NCBI GenBank assembly: GCA_023621995.1
Contig: JAMOAB010000149.1
Span: forward strand, 1 to 58,297
DNA length: 58,297 nucleotides
Origin: Bacillota bacterium
Lineage (GTDB): Bacteria; Bacillota; Clostridia; Caldicoprobacterales; Xylanivirgaceae
Direction: 5' to 3'
Both the position numbers and the translations under genes were made by a program. Below are positions 17,724 to 26,609 of this stretch, one piece after another (position 1 is the stretch's first letter; the number at the start of each line of letters is the position of its first letter). Under the pieces are notes generated by a model. The model was not told the DNA's origin. It saw only the letters and a list, made by a program, of their open reading frames with translations, and ran no database searches.

Positions 17724-18362
17724 ATGGCATTAGGTAAACTAAATGCTGCAGTGCGAACTGAGAAAGGCTATAAAATTAGGCGAGAAGGATTGGTACCTGG
17801 TGTAGTATATGGTAAAGAGATAGAATCTACACCTGTTCAATTTGAAAAAAGGCATATAGAACAGGTATTGCGTACCTACGGTGACAGAGCAAGGCTTATG
17901 GTTTCTATAGACGATAAAGAACAACTAGGCATCATAAAAGAAGTGACAAAGGATATAATTAGCCAAGACCTGCTTCATCTAGATATCCAGCTTGTCAGTC
18001 TGACTGAGGAGATAAATCTAGATGTGCCTTTTGTATTTATTGGTACAGATACCCTTATCCCTAAGGGCTTAGTACTCCACACATATTTAAACGAAATTCA
18101 GCTTACCGGAACCGTAGATCGTATTCCTAACTCCATAGAAATTGATGTCACTGGCAAAGAAGACGGATATAATGTCCTATTAGGTGATATTGAATTACCT
18201 GAAGGAGTAACATATCTCGAACCTGATGATACACCAATAGCAGCAGTAGCCGTACCAAAGATAGAAGAAATTGAAGAAGATGCTGAAGAAGAAGTGGATG
18301 CTGCAGATGTAGAGGTAATAGGTGAAGACGAAGAAGAAGAAGATACTCAACCCGAAGAATAA
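17724..18362 (+). CDS. rplY: Ribosomal protein L25/general stress protein Ctc
   Basis: 212 residues, the long TL5/CTC form of L25 that binds 5S rRNA. The N-terminal domain includes RREGLVPGVVYGKE; the C-terminal beta domain covers DLLHLDIQLVSLTEEINLDVPF and DIELPEGV. The last 35 residues are an acidic tail (Glu/Asp-rich), common in this family. AGGAGGG precedes the ATG. Single-gene unit with a strong terminator. Confidence 0.93.
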   Translation: MALGKLNAAVRTEKGYKIRREGLVPGVVYGKEIESTPVQFEKRHIEQVLRTYGDRARLMVSIDDKEQLGIIKEVTKDIISQDLLHLDIQLVSLTEEINLDVPFVFIGTDTLIPKGLVLHTYLNEIQLTGTVDRIPNSIEIDVTGKEDGYNVLLGDIELPEGVTYLEPDDTPIAAVAVPKIEEIEEDAEEEVDAADVEVIGEDEEEEDTQPEE

Positions 18363-18363
18363 G

Positions 18364-18402
18364 ATAAAAAAAGTCAATGTCTAGACATTGACTTTTTTTA
18401 TC
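18364..18402 (+). terminator. L25 gene terminator
   Basis: AAAGTCAATGTC pairs with GACATTGACTTT and is followed by a T-tract, directly after the stop codon. Confidence 0.9.
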
Positions 18403-18453
18403 TATCATATATGATATTTCTCTTATAATTTCCAACTTTTATTACTCCATAGG

Positions 18454-18482
18454 TTGACAAAATACTTAACTTGGTTTATATT
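18454..18482 (+). promoter_or_regulatory. Promoter of the MarR gene
   Basis: TTGACA (18454-18459), 17-base spacer, TATATT (18477-18482), about 38 bases before the TTG start. Confidence 0.65.
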
Positions 18483-18519
18483 TATAATTATAAAGTATTT
18501 TTAATACAGGGGGATCATT

Positions 18520-18957
18520 TTGACATATAAACACGAAGCAATCCAACAATTTGACAATCTGACAGCACAACTATATAGACATCTAATGAGCATACTATCC
18601 AACAGTCTTCAAGGTGAGATTACTCCTTCCCAACTTCTAATAATGAGGCAAATACATGAAGACACAACTACGGTAGGGGATATAGCCAACAAATTGGAGA
18701 TATCGCCTGCAGCCGTATCAAAATTTGTTGATCACTTGGTTAAAGATGGGCTGGTATCTAGAAGACGATCGAAAAAAGATAGAAGGGTGTGCTATCTTGC
18801 ATTGACCCCACAGGGAGAGGCTGTTTACAACAATAATACAGCAATACGATATGATATTTTCAAAAACATTTTATCCTGTTTCAACAAAGATGAACTGGAG
18901 ACATTTATCGAACTTACTAGTCGGATTGTCGACAGGTTAGAATATATCGACAGATAA
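18520..18957 (+). CDS. MarR-family transcriptional regulator
   Basis: 145 residues starting with TTG, with AGGGGG about 8 bases upstream. The winged helix-turn-helix is clear: TTVGDIANKLEISPAAVSKFVDHLVKDGLVSRRRSKKDRR, with the basic wing, flanked by the dimerisation helices. The target cannot be told; the next gene is a small HEAT-repeat protein, possibly co-transcribed after an 82-base gap, and no transporter follows. It differs from the second MarR at 24854-25315. Confidence 0.85.
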   Translation: MTYKHEAIQQFDNLTAQLYRHLMSILSNSLQGEITPSQLLIMRQIHEDTTTVGDIANKLEISPAAVSKFVDHLVKDGLVSRRRSKKDRRVCYLALTPQGEAVYNNNTAIRYDIFKNILSCFNKDELETFIELTSRIVDRLEYIDR

Positions 18958-19039
18958 ATGTATAAAATTGGATTGCTTATCAACCTGTAATAATGCATAT
19001 TTCTGTGTTGTTGAACAAAAAATAAAGGGGTGTATATTC

Positions 19040-19387
19040 ATGCTTTTTGGAGTATCAGAGGAAAAAATAAAGAAGTGGGCGAATAAAGGTAAGGTAAACA
19101 AGGTTATAAAGGCCACTGAAAATTCAAAAGAAGAGATTAGAAATGCTGCAATCTTGGCATTAGGCGAACTCCATCAGGATGAAGCTTTCAACAAATTAGT
19201 ATTGTTTCTAAGGGATCCAAGTGCTGAAGTCAGAGGATTGGCATGTGAAGCTCTAGGTAAGCAAGGTAAACCCCTTGCAGTGGAACATCTTAGATATGTG
19301 GCAAGTAATGATGAAGACAAAAATGTACAGGAAAAAGCCATCGAAGCCCTCAAATTGTTAGATGTAGAGGAAGAAGAAGAGCAATAA
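19040..19387 (+). CDS. Small HEAT-repeat protein
   Basis: 115 residues from the ATG at 19040 (AAGGGGTG upstream); an open frame extends 72 bases further but without a ribosome binding site. Two to three HEAT/PBS-lyase type helical pairs are visible (RNAAILALGELHQDEAFNKL, VRGLACEALGKQGKPLAVEHL, VQEKAIEALKLL). These are protein-protein interaction modules. The end is acidic (EEEEEQ). No specific function can be assigned. Confidence 0.75.
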   Translation: MLFGVSEEKIKKWANKGKVNKVIKATENSKEEIRNAAILALGELHQDEAFNKLVLFLRDPSAEVRGLACEALGKQGKPLAVEHLRYVASNDEDKNVQEKAIEALKLLDVEEEEEQ

Positions 19388-19460
19388 TTTAACTACTTAT
19401 TTAGCTTTTATCTATATTATCATTTTAATTCTTTGTCGTATATTTTTTATATGTATGGGA

Positions 19461-19495
19461 AAACAGTGCTATTTTACTCATGGCACTGTTTTTCT
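19461..19495 (+). terminator. Terminator after the HEAT-repeat gene
   Basis: AACAGTGC, a 13-base loop and GCACTGTT followed by a T-run. Confidence 0.75.
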
Positions 19496-19558
19496 ATTAT
19501 TATAGAATATTAATACATATAAATAAGTATAATATTATTGGGATGTATATTAATGTTA

Positions 19559-19626
19559 TGGATAACCATTATGAATCAATCAACAAGGTTGTCCATGAAA
19601 TTATTTAAGTTCATATGCTAATATTT
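19559..19626. repeat. Diverged dispersed repeat, copy 1
   Basis: Shares the ordered blocks TATGGATAACC, GAATCAATCAA, TTATTTAAGT and a terminal C/TAATA with 26463-26540. In this copy GGATAACC can pair with GGTTGTCC. Confidence 0.35.
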
Positions 19627-19678
19627 TTTTGTATTGAACTTGAATAATTCTAATAAATATATTATTTGGGGTGAAAAT

Positions 19679-20158
19679 ATGGAAGACATTGGAGCGCTTA
19701 TTGAAAAACTACAACACACCGAAGAAGAAAAGGATAAGGCATCCCAAAGGCTGGAATATATAATAGAAGAAGCTGTATGCCAGATGTTAGATGTACTGTA
19801 CGAGCTCTATCCCACCCTATATAAAGATGATTTAAAGGTAAGAAGTTATTCTGGAAGCTCATTTGACATTGCTGAAGGTATAATAATCTATTCTAGGGGA
19901 ATTGATGAAAAGATCATTTTGGATAGAGAGAAAAAACTCATACACTATAAAGCAGTCAATAACGACCTTCTAGAAAATCAAGTAAGTCCACAAAAAGTTT
20001 TGGGAGAAATAGGCTTTGAAAAGATATATAATAATATAAAGGATATGGTCAAAGAAAAGATACGGATAAATAATGAAGAGATTCTCACCTATCGTAATCA
20101 AACCAGTAAAATCGAAAAATATATGACAGAACTACAAAATGATTCCCAGTCTCTTTAA
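19679..20158 (+). CDS. Coiled-coil protein of unknown function
   Basis: 159 residues from the ATG at 19679, which has GGGGTG 8 bases upstream; an in-frame ATG 45 bases earlier lacks one. I do not recognise the family. The N-terminal 40 residues (IEKLQHTEEEKDKASQRLEY) and the C-terminal 50 are heptad-like helices with a mixed segment between. No signal peptide or membrane segment, so cytosolic. A strong terminator follows. Confidence 0.65.
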   Translation: MEDIGALIEKLQHTEEEKDKASQRLEYIIEEAVCQMLDVLYELYPTLYKDDLKVRSYSGSSFDIAEGIIIYSRGIDEKIILDREKKLIHYKAVNNDLLENQVSPQKVLGEIGFEKIYNNIKDMVKEKIRINNEEILTYRNQTSKIEKYMTELQNDSQSL

Positions 20159-20174
20159 CACACAATACCCAAAA

Positions 20175-20225
20175 AGGAAGATAGTCCTCTGCTGGAGGGA
20201 ATACAAAGGACTATCTTCTCTTTTA
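20175..20225 (+). terminator. Bidirectional terminator between the coiled-coil gene and superoxide reductase
   Basis: GAAGATAGTCCT (20177-20188) pairs with AGGACTATCTTC (20207-20218), then TCTTTTA. It separates two convergent genes. Confidence 0.7.
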
Positions 20226-20232
20226 TTGCCTA

Positions 20233-20604
20233 TTAAAATTTCACCTGTGCACTATTACCCCACAGCCCATGGATATTGCAGTAGCTCACTGCGTATATTA
20301 CCCCAGGCTTATCTGTCTTAATATTCACAACAGCTACGGGATCGGTGAATATATCGTCTTCACCATGTGCAGAGAAGTCAAAATTGCCTACCTCAACAGG
20401 AAATTTAGATCCTTCAGCGTGGAAAAACACCTTAAACCATGCAATGTGGTGTTCAAGTGTGTTAGGGTGGGCTATTGCATCACCAATAGAAACCTTTACT
20501 TCAAAACTTTTATCTGCTTCAACTTCTTCAGGCAAGTGAATTACCGGTACATGTTTTTCGCCTTTCCAATCTCCAGTTTGGATTAAGTTACCTAAGATTT
20601 CCAT
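20233..20604 (-). CDS. Superoxide reductase (neelaredoxin, 1Fe type)
   Basis: 123 residues, class II superoxide reductase lacking the N-terminal desulforedoxin domain. The square-pyramidal iron site can be read: His18 (GEKHVP, with the catalytic Glu16-Lys17 pair), His46 and His52 (HPNTLEHH), Cys109 and His112 (YCNIHGLW). It reduces superoxide to peroxide with electrons from rubredoxin or similar; a typical oxygen defence in anaerobes. GAGGAGGAG precedes the ATG. On the minus strand TTGTTT-N17-TAAAAT about 30-60 bases upstream may be its promoter. Confidence 0.93.
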   Translation of the reverse strand: MEILGNLIQTGDWKGEKHVPVIHLPEEVEADKSFEVKVSIGDAIAHPNTLEHHIAWFKVFFHAEGSKFPVEVGNFDFSAHGEDDIFTDPVAVVNIKTDKPGVIYAVSYCNIHGLWGNSAQVKF

Positions 20605-20796
20605 ACGTGCTCCTCCTCTAGTATTTGATATTTATTTTATATATACCCTCATGGGAAAACAATAAAACACATTTTTTATTTTTTCTCCCATTCTATTGAA
20701 ATATATCTCTAGCAATGGCATATAAACAAAACATACATAGATGTAGCTTTTATGATATTATATCTATGTGTTGTGTAGAGAGGGGTAGAATTTTTT

Positions 20797-21186
20797 ATGA
20801 AAAAAATGTGGGAAGAGTTTAAAAAGTTTGCAGTCAAAGGCAATGTAATTGATATGGCAGTAGGTGTAATCATAGGGGGAGCATTTGGAAAGATCGTCAC
20901 CTCCCTTGTCAATGATATCCTAATGCCCCTTATAGGACTACTCTTAGGCGGTATTGACTTCACCGGACTTCAGATTCAGATAGGTGATGCTACCATCATG
21001 TATGGAGCTTTTATCCAGACCGTTATAGACTTTTTGATAATATCATTCTCAATCTTCCTGTTTGTACGTTCCATAAATAGACTTAAACATAAGGAAGAAA
21101 AAAAGACAGCACCTCCTCCATCTCCATCTAAGGAAGAGATACTTTTAACCGAAATTAGAGATCTTTTGAAGAATATGGGGGAATAA
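20797..21186 (+). CDS. mscL: Large-conductance mechanosensitive channel MscL
   Basis: 129 residues, normal length. The amphipathic N-terminus ([24 protein letters not shown]), TM1 with the gate [21 protein letters not shown], a periplasmic loop, TM2 ([18 protein letters not shown]) and the C-terminal helical bundle are all present. It releases solutes on hypo-osmotic shock. AGAGGGG precedes the ATG. A short Pro/Ser linker separates TM2 from the bundle. Confidence 0.95.
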   Translation: MKKMWEEFKKFAVKGNVIDMAVGVIIGGAFGKIVTSLVNDILMPLIGLLLGGIDFTGLQIQIGDATIMYGAFIQTVIDFLIISFSIFLFVRSINRLKHKEEKKTAPPPSPSKEEILLTEIRDLLKNMGE

Positions 21187-21187
21187 A

Positions 21188-21218
21188 AAAGTACGCCTTC
21201 TAGGCGTACTTTTTTATA
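21188..21218. terminator. Shared terminator of mscL and the ABC exporter operon
   Basis: GTACGCC-N5-GGCGTAC flanked by A-run and T-run, so it works in both directions between convergent genes. Confidence 0.85.
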
Positions 21219-23100
21219 TGACCTCTGACTCCCACTTTGTACCGATAAACTGACTATTGTACAAGTCTGCATAAAAGCCCTCCTTGGCTAGTAGCTCATT
21301 ATGGGTCCCCACTTCAATTATGGCCCCATTATTCATGGCAAGTATCAAATCTGCATCCCGTATTGTAGATAGTCTATGGGCAATTACAAAACTTGTCCTA
21401 CCTTCCATAAGTTTCTCAAGTGCCCTTTGTATATATATCTCCGTTCGTGTATCTACACTGCTTGTAGCCTCATCAAATATGAGAATTGCCGGATCAGCTA
21501 GTATGGCACGGGCAATAGTGAGAAGTTGTTTCTGACCCTGTGATATATTAGAAGCCTCTTCATCTAATATGGTATTATAGCCATCTGGTAAGGTTCTAAT
21601 AAAATGGTCAGCATGGGCAGCTCTAGCAGCCTCCACCACTTCTTCAAACGACGCTCCTTCACGGCCATAGGCAATGTTGTCGGCTATAGTACCATTAAAG
21701 AGCCATGTGTCTTGCAATACCATGCCAAATATACTTCGCAGATTACCACGCTTTATATTCCTTATATCAATACCATCTATGGTTATCTGTCCATCCCCTA
21801 TCTCATAAAAACGCATAAGCAAGTTTACAAGTGTGGTTTTGCCCGCTCCAGTCGGCCCTACAATGGCAATCGTCTGCCCAGGTTCTACATCAATGTTCAT
21901 ATCTTCAATTAAAATATCATCTTCAGTATAGCCAAATTCTACATTCTTGAACCTAACCTCACCCTTAGGCGATTTTATCACCTTAGCATCCTCTCTATCT
22001 GGTATCTCTTCCCCTTCGTCTAAAAATTCAAATACACGCTCAGCTGATGCAATGGTGGACTGGATTATATTAGCTATATTGGCAGTCTGGGTTATGGGCT
22101 GACTAAATTGCCTTGAATATTGGATGAAAGCCTGAATATTTCCTATATCTATGGTACCCCTAGTTACAAATATACTACCCACCACAGATATGAGTACATA
22201 GCTTATGTTACCTATAAAACCCATAAGGGGCATTATTATTCCAGATATAAACTGCGCCCTCCATCCTGCGTCATATAACCTGTTGTTGATATTATTGAAT
22301 CCCTCTATTGAATTTTTCTCCTGACCAAAAGCCTTTATTATCTGATGACCTGTATACATCTCCTCCACATGTCCGTTAAGTTCACCCAAGGCCTCTTGCT
22401 GTTGCATGAAGTACCCCTGGGACTTAAAAGCAATCTTTTTTGTCACTATTGCATATAGGGGCAAGGTTATTATGGTAATAAGGGTAAGAATGGGACTTAT
22501 TGTAAGCATCATTATTATAACCCCTATAAATGTAATTACTGCTGTAATAAGCTGGGTTACACTTTGGTGCAACGTATTACTTATATTGTCCACGTCATTT
22601 GTCACTCTACTTAATATCTCGCCATGGGTATGGGTATCAAAAAATTTAAGCGGTAGTCTAGATAGCTTGTCATCTATATCTTTACGCATGACATATACCG
22701 TCTTTTGTGCAATGGTTGCCATTATAACTTGCTGAATATAGGTAAATATTGAGCTCATTACATACAGTATTCCTAAGATAAGCAATATTCTTCCTATATA
22801 TTCAAAGTCTATACCTGCACCATCCACGCCCTTTAATTTCATAACACTTCCCTCATACAGTGCAGTTATAGCCTTCCCCATAATTTTAGGACTGGCAACT
22901 GTAAAAATATTACTCAATATAGCCATTATAATTACCAATAAGAGAAGAAATTTAAAGGGGACTAGATATTTTAAGAGTCTTTTGAAGGTTCCTTTAAAAT
23001 CTTTTGCCCTCTCCATTGGTCTGCCCATAGGAGGCCCACCGCCAGGCCCTCCACCATGGCCCCTCCGTGGCTGACTGTAGCTCTTTCTGTCTTTACTCAT
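21214..23100 (-). CDS. ABC multidrug exporter half-transporter, subunit 2
   Basis: 628 residues: a Gly/Arg/Pro-rich cytoplasmic N-terminus (to about 30), six transmembrane helices, then a nucleotide-binding domain with Walker A GPTGAGKTT, signature ISQGQKQLL (non-canonical SQGQ in place of SGGQ) and canonical Walker B ILIFDEATSSVD. Paired with subunit 1, whose Walker B ends in DD, it gives one competent and one degenerate ATP site, as in BmrCD/LmrCD heterodimers. The start overlaps subunit 1 by 4 bases. Controlled with it by the upstream MarR gene. Confidence 0.9.
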   Translation of the reverse strand: MSKDRKSYSQPRRGHGGGPGGGPPMGRPMERAKDFKGTFKRLLKYLVPFKFLLLLVIIMAILSNIFTVASPKIMGKAITALYEGSVMKLKGVDGAGIDFEYIGRILLILGILYVMSSIFTYIQQVIMATIAQKTVYVMRKDIDDKLSRLPLKFFDTHTHGEILSRVTNDVDNISNTLHQSVTQLITAVITFIGVIIMMLTISPILTLITIITLPLYAIVTKKIAFKSQGYFMQQQEALGELNGHVEEMYTGHQIIKAFGQEKNSIEGFNNINNRLYDAGWRAQFISGIIMPLMGFIGNISYVLISVVGSIFVTRGTIDIGNIQAFIQYSRQFSQPITQTANIANIIQSTIASAERVFEFLDEGEEIPDREDAKVIKSPKGEVRFKNVEFGYTEDDILIEDMNIDVEPGQTIAIVGPTGAGKTTLVNLLMRFYEIGDGQITIDGIDIRNIKRGNLRSIFGMVLQDTWLFNGTIADNIAYGREGASFEEVVEAARAAHADHFIRTLPDGYNTILDEEASNISQGQKQLLTIARAILADPAILIFDEATSSVDTRTEIYIQRALEKLMEGRTSFVIAHRLSTIRDADLILAMNNGAIIEVGTHNELLAKEGFYADLYNSQFIGTKWESEVI

Positions 23101-24824
23101 GCCAACTCCTCCTCTGAAAGCTGCGACGATGCAATCTCCCTATATACTTTGCAGGTCGCTAGAAGGTCTCTGTGTACTCCCTTACCTACAACCTGCCCCT
23201 TGTCCATTACAATAATCTGATCTGCGTCCATAACAGTACTTATCCTCTGTGTGATTATAATTATGGAAGAATCCCTAGTCTCATCCTTAAGAGCCCTACG
23301 CAATTTAGCATCGGTCTTAAAGTCAAGGGCTGAAAAACTGTCATCGAATATATAGAGATCTGGGCGTCTCACCAATGCCCGGGCAATAGATAGGCGCTGT
23401 TTCTGCCCACCTGATAGGTTTGTACCGCCCTGGGCAACCATAGAATCTAAACCATCTTCCATATCTGATATAAAATCGACTGCCTGGGCAATGTCTACAG
23501 CATGCATAACTTCTTCATCAGTGGCATCTTCCTTACCGACCCTTATGTTCTCACCAATGGTGCCACTGAATAGAAGTGCCTTTTGAGGAACAAGTCCAAT
23601 TCTACTTCTAAGAGAGGCCTGGGTCATCTCACGGATATCTACACCATCTAACAAAATACTTCCCTTATCTATATCATAAAAACGTGGAATGAGATTTATT
23701 AGGGTAGATTTTCCCGAGCCAGTACCACCTATAATTGCCGTTACTTCTCCAGGTTTTACACTAAATGATACATTAGATAGAACTGGTTGTTCTGCACCTG
23801 GATAGCTAAAAGTTACATCTTTAAATTCTATACATCCTCTCCCAGCTTCAATATCTTTGGGAGCCAAAGGGTCTTCAATCTGTGCCGTAGAATCAAGAAC
23901 TTGGTTTATACGTACTGCTGAAGCCGAGGCCCTAGGAAGCATTATAAACATCATAGAAAACATTATAAGAGAAAACATTATATGCATTATGTATTGTATA
24001 AACGCCATCAAATCTCCTACCTGCATACTTCCGTTGTCTATGCGAATGCCTCCAAACCATATAACTGCAATAGTTGTAAAGTTCAATATCAACATCATAA
24101 TTGGCATAGAAATGGACATTATCCTGTTTACCCTTATTGCCGTGTCAGTAAGATCGCGATTTGCATCATCAAACCGCTCCTTCTCATAGTCTACACGATT
24201 AAAGGCACGTATCACCCTTATACCAGTGAGTTTCTCACGAAATACAAGATTTAACCTATCTATCTTCTCCTGCATTATTTTAAAGAGGGGCATACCCTTC
24301 CTACCTATTACAAACATGGTAATGGCAATCACAGGCATGACTACAACAATTATAATCGATAGCTTACTGTCCTTTGATACTGCCATTATTATACCGCCTA
24401 TACACATGAAAGGTGCCCTTAGCATCATACGGAGCATGATCATTATTACCTGCTGCATTTGATTGACGTCGTTTGTAGTCCTTGTTATGAGTGAAGAAGT
24501 ACCAAATTCATCAAACTCCTCAAGGGAAAAACTCTCTACTTTTTCGAATATTGATCGGCGAAGATCCCTACCAAATCCGGTTGCAGTTTTAGATGATAGG
24601 AGGCTAGCTATAATTGCACATATGACAGCTAACCCAGCCATAAGTAGCATCCACCCGCCAACTTTTATAATGTAGTCTATATCTCCATTTACTATACCCA
24701 CATCCACAATATCTGCCATAAGACTTGGAAGATATAGATCAAATATGGCCTGTAAAAACACCAATATAAATACAATGACTATAAATAGTCTATATGGTTT
24801 TAAATATCTAAAAAGCTTTACTAT
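23097..24824 (-). CDS. ABC multidrug exporter half-transporter, subunit 1
   Basis: Six transmembrane helices followed by a nucleotide-binding domain with Walker A GGTGSGKST, signature LSGGQKQRLS and Walker B YIFDDSFSALD, where the catalytic Glu is Asp (degenerate site). Homology-like sequence continues upstream of the first standard codon (TTG at 24764) for 20 codons (VKLFRYLKPYRLFIVIV), giving 575 residues from an ATA codon at 24824. The ATA has AGGAG 10 bases upstream, and a stop lies two codons before it. So either ATA is the start, the ATG was lost by mutation, or a shortened protein begins at TTG without the first helix complete. Forms a heterodimer with the next gene. Confidence 0.85.
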   Translation of the reverse strand: MVKLFRYLKPYRLFIVIVFILVFLQAIFDLYLPSLMADIVDVGIVNGDIDYIIKVGGWMLLMAGLAVICAIIASLLSSKTATGFGRDLRRSIFEKVESFSLEEFDEFGTSSLITRTTNDVNQMQQVIMIMLRMMLRAPFMCIGGIIMAVSKDSKLSIIIVVVMPVIAITMFVIGRKGMPLFKIMQEKIDRLNLVFREKLTGIRVIRAFNRVDYEKERFDDANRDLTDTAIRVNRIMSISMPIMMLILNFTTIAVIWFGGIRIDNGSMQVGDLMAFIQYIMHIMFSLIMFSMMFIMLPRASASAVRINQVLDSTAQIEDPLAPKDIEAGRGCIEFKDVTFSYPGAEQPVLSNVSFSVKPGEVTAIIGGTGSGKSTLINLIPRFYDIDKGSILLDGVDIREMTQASLRSRIGLVPQKALLFSGTIGENIRVGKEDATDEEVMHAVDIAQAVDFISDMEDGLDSMVAQGGTNLSGGQKQRLSIARALVRRPDLYIFDDSFSALDFKTDAKLRRALKDETRDSSIIIITQRISTVMDADQIIVMDKGQVVGKGVHRDLLATCKVYREIASSQLSEEELA

Positions 24825-24853
24825 AAGTCATCATCTCCTATCCTATTAATAGC

Positions 24854-25315
24854 CTAATTATCTGTTGTTTTTTCATCATGCTCACAGGCTTTTTCCAAAT
24901 TGTCACGCACTTGCATGAGGAGTCGTCTCAACAACACCTGTTCTTCAATGGTTAAATTGGCAATGCACTCTGATCCAATCTTTTGCTGTATCTTCTCTAG
25001 CTCTCTACATGTCTCTTTACCCTTATCAGTAAGATATACCCTAGACACTCGCTGATCATTTTGGTCTTGCCGGCGCTCTAGCAGCCCTACCTTCTCCATT
25101 CTATTTATCATTACAGTCACAGTAGCAGGCTTTATATTCAATCTGTTTGCAAGCTCACTTTGACTTTGACCACCTTTCTTCTTTAGTTCCAATAACATCG
25201 GTGGTTGCCCTGGGTATATTCCTACATCTTCCAGTAATTTATGCGTCCGGCAATAGTGAAAACGTATTACCTCTAGCAATATATCGTGTAGTGAACCTGG
25301 GCCGTTAAACCCCAT
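24854..25315 (-). CDS. MarR-family repressor of the ABC exporter operon
   Basis: 153 residues. The winged helix-turn-helix (QSQSELANRLNIKPATVTVMINRMEKVGLLERRQDQNDQR) with the DxR wing is typical of MarR. First gene of a marR-ABC-ABC operon, 29 bases before the likely start of the exporter; drug-responsive repression of the exporter and of itself is the usual role. The TTAG-N4-CTAA palindrome at 25335-25346, 20 bases upstream of the start, is the probable operator. Confidence 0.87.
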   Translation of the reverse strand: MGFNGPGSLHDILLEVIRFHYCRTHKLLEDVGIYPGQPPMLLELKKKGGQSQSELANRLNIKPATVTVMINRMEKVGLLERRQDQNDQRVSRVYLTDKGKETCRELEKIQQKIGSECIANLTIEEQVLLRRLLMQVRDNLEKACEHDEKTTDN

Positions 25316-25334
25316 TTTTTTGCCTCCTATTAGC

Positions 25335-25346
25335 TTAGTCGTCTAA
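25335..25346. promoter_or_regulatory. Probable MarR operator, proximal
   Basis: TTAGTCGTCTAA, a near-perfect palindrome of the TTAG-N4-CTAA type seen for MarR proteins, 20 bases from the marR start. Confidence 0.6.
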
Positions 25347-25408
25347 ACATTGTATATGTTATCACTATGCATTTTATCTGTCAATAAGAGATTCTAAATA
25401 TATGCCTC

Positions 25409-25436
25409 ATAGCTCTCATATTAATATGAGAGCTAT
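25409..25436. repeat. 28-bp perfect palindrome
   Basis: Arms ATAGCTCTCATATT and its exact complement meet with no loop. No U-tract on either side, so it is not an obvious terminator; a protein-binding site or cruciform is possible. Confidence 0.55.
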
Positions 25437-25584
25437 AGCTTGAGAAAAAATTACCAGCACTTTCGCCTTTATTTGAATAGCTTTCAAGGGTCCTTAAAGT
25501 ATGCTATTACTTTATAGCATTTCCACTTTTTGAATTGTGTATAAAAATATATACTCCTTGCCTCTTATATTGCCAGAATATAAT

Positions 25585-25596
25585 TTAGTCGGCTAA
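25585..25596. promoter_or_regulatory. Probable MarR operator, distal
   Basis: TTAGTCGGCTAA, differing from the proximal site at one position, 250 bp away. Possibly a second site for looping. Confidence 0.45.
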
Positions 25597-25623
25597 CTAG
25601 TTGTTAATATAAAAAGATATATA

Positions 25624-26379
25624 TTACATAGCTATCTCAAGTAAGACTGGACAATGATCACTCCCCATCACCTCTGAATGAATCTCAGAGTCTACTAGAT
25701 TCTCTTTTAACCTCTCGGATACAATAAAGTAGTCAATCCTCCAGCCTATATTCCTCTCCCGCGACTTTCTCATATATGACCACCATGTGTAGGCATCCTC
25801 CTTATCTGGGTAGAAGTACCTAAATGTATCTATGAAACCTGATTCTAAAAGCTTTGTCATCTTACTCCGCTCTTCATCGGTAAAACCTGCATTCCTTCTA
25901 TTGGTCTTTGGATTCTTTAAGTCGATCTCCCTATGTGCTACATTGAGATCTCCACAGAGTATAACAGGTTTTTTAGAGTCTAAATCCTTGAGGTAATCCC
26001 TAAACATATCTTCCCAATCCATTCTATAGTCAAGCCTTGTAAGCTCCCTCTGCGAGTTTGGTGTATATACATTCACTAGATAGAACTCTTCAAATTCTAA
26101 AGTTATGACTCGACCTTCTTGGTCGTGCTCTTCAATGCCCACCCCATAATTGACAGATAGTGGTTCTATCTTCGTAAATACAGCAGTACCTGAGTATCCC
26201 TTCTGCTCTGCGTAATTCCAATATTGTCTGTATCCTTCTAGATCCAACTCTATTTGCCCTTCTTGTAGTTTAATCTCTTGAATACAAAATATATCTGCGT
26301 CTATTTCTCTAAAATAATCCAAAAAGCCTTTCCTCACACATGCCCTAAGTCCATTGACATTCCATGAAACTAATCTCAC
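25624..26379 (-). CDS. xth: Exodeoxyribonuclease III (AP endonuclease)
   Basis: 251 residues from a GTG start with GGGGG 7 bases upstream. The EEP-fold catalytic residues are readable: NVNG and IQEIKL (metal Asn/Glu), YTPNS, CGDLNVAH (Asp/Asn), and GSDHCP with the catalytic Asp-His. Full length. It cleaves DNA at abasic sites and removes 3'-blocking groups in base-excision repair. Confidence 0.93.
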   Translation of the reverse strand: MRLVSWNVNGLRACVRKGFLDYFREIDADIFCIQEIKLQEGQIELDLEGYRQYWNYAEQKGYSGTAVFTKIEPLSVNYGVGIEEHDQEGRVITLEFEEFYLVNVYTPNSQRELTRLDYRMDWEDMFRDYLKDLDSKKPVILCGDLNVAHREIDLKNPKTNRRNAGFTDEERSKMTKLLESGFIDTFRYFYPDKEDAYTWWSYMRKSRERNIGWRIDYFIVSERLKENLVDSEIHSEVMGSDHCPVLLEIAM

Positions 26380-26462
26380 ATTATAACCCCCATATCTTTT
26401 TAAAAGTTATCTAAATGCATAAGCTTATGTCCTCAATGTTGAACTTTAATAATTATATCATA

Positions 26463-26540
26463 TATATGGATAACCTTTATCGACGCTTAGAATCAATCAA
26501 ATGAGCTATTCATAAAGTTATTTAAGTGGCAAGCCAATAC
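26463..26540. repeat. Diverged dispersed repeat, copy 2
   Basis: Ordered blocks shared with 19559-19626 (TATGGATAACC, GAATCAATCAA, TTATTTAAGT, terminal CCAATA) with spacing changes between them. Intergenic, just before the gene remnants. Confidence 0.35.
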
Positions 26541-26609
26541 GATTATAATCGAATTTTCAGCATGCAGCATGCCTTTATTATGATACAATGGCATATATGA
26601 GGTTATTAT

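Larger units (their letters stand above)
25316..25623. other. Intergenic region between marR and xth
   Basis: About 300 bases with no gene. It contains two near-identical 12-bp palindromes and a 28-bp perfect palindrome, listed separately. Confidence 0.6.

Noticed and set aside
18148-18435. Leu-rich minus-strand frame over the end of the L25 gene
   Set aside because: It mirrors the GAA/GAT-rich acidic tail of L25 and crosses its terminator.
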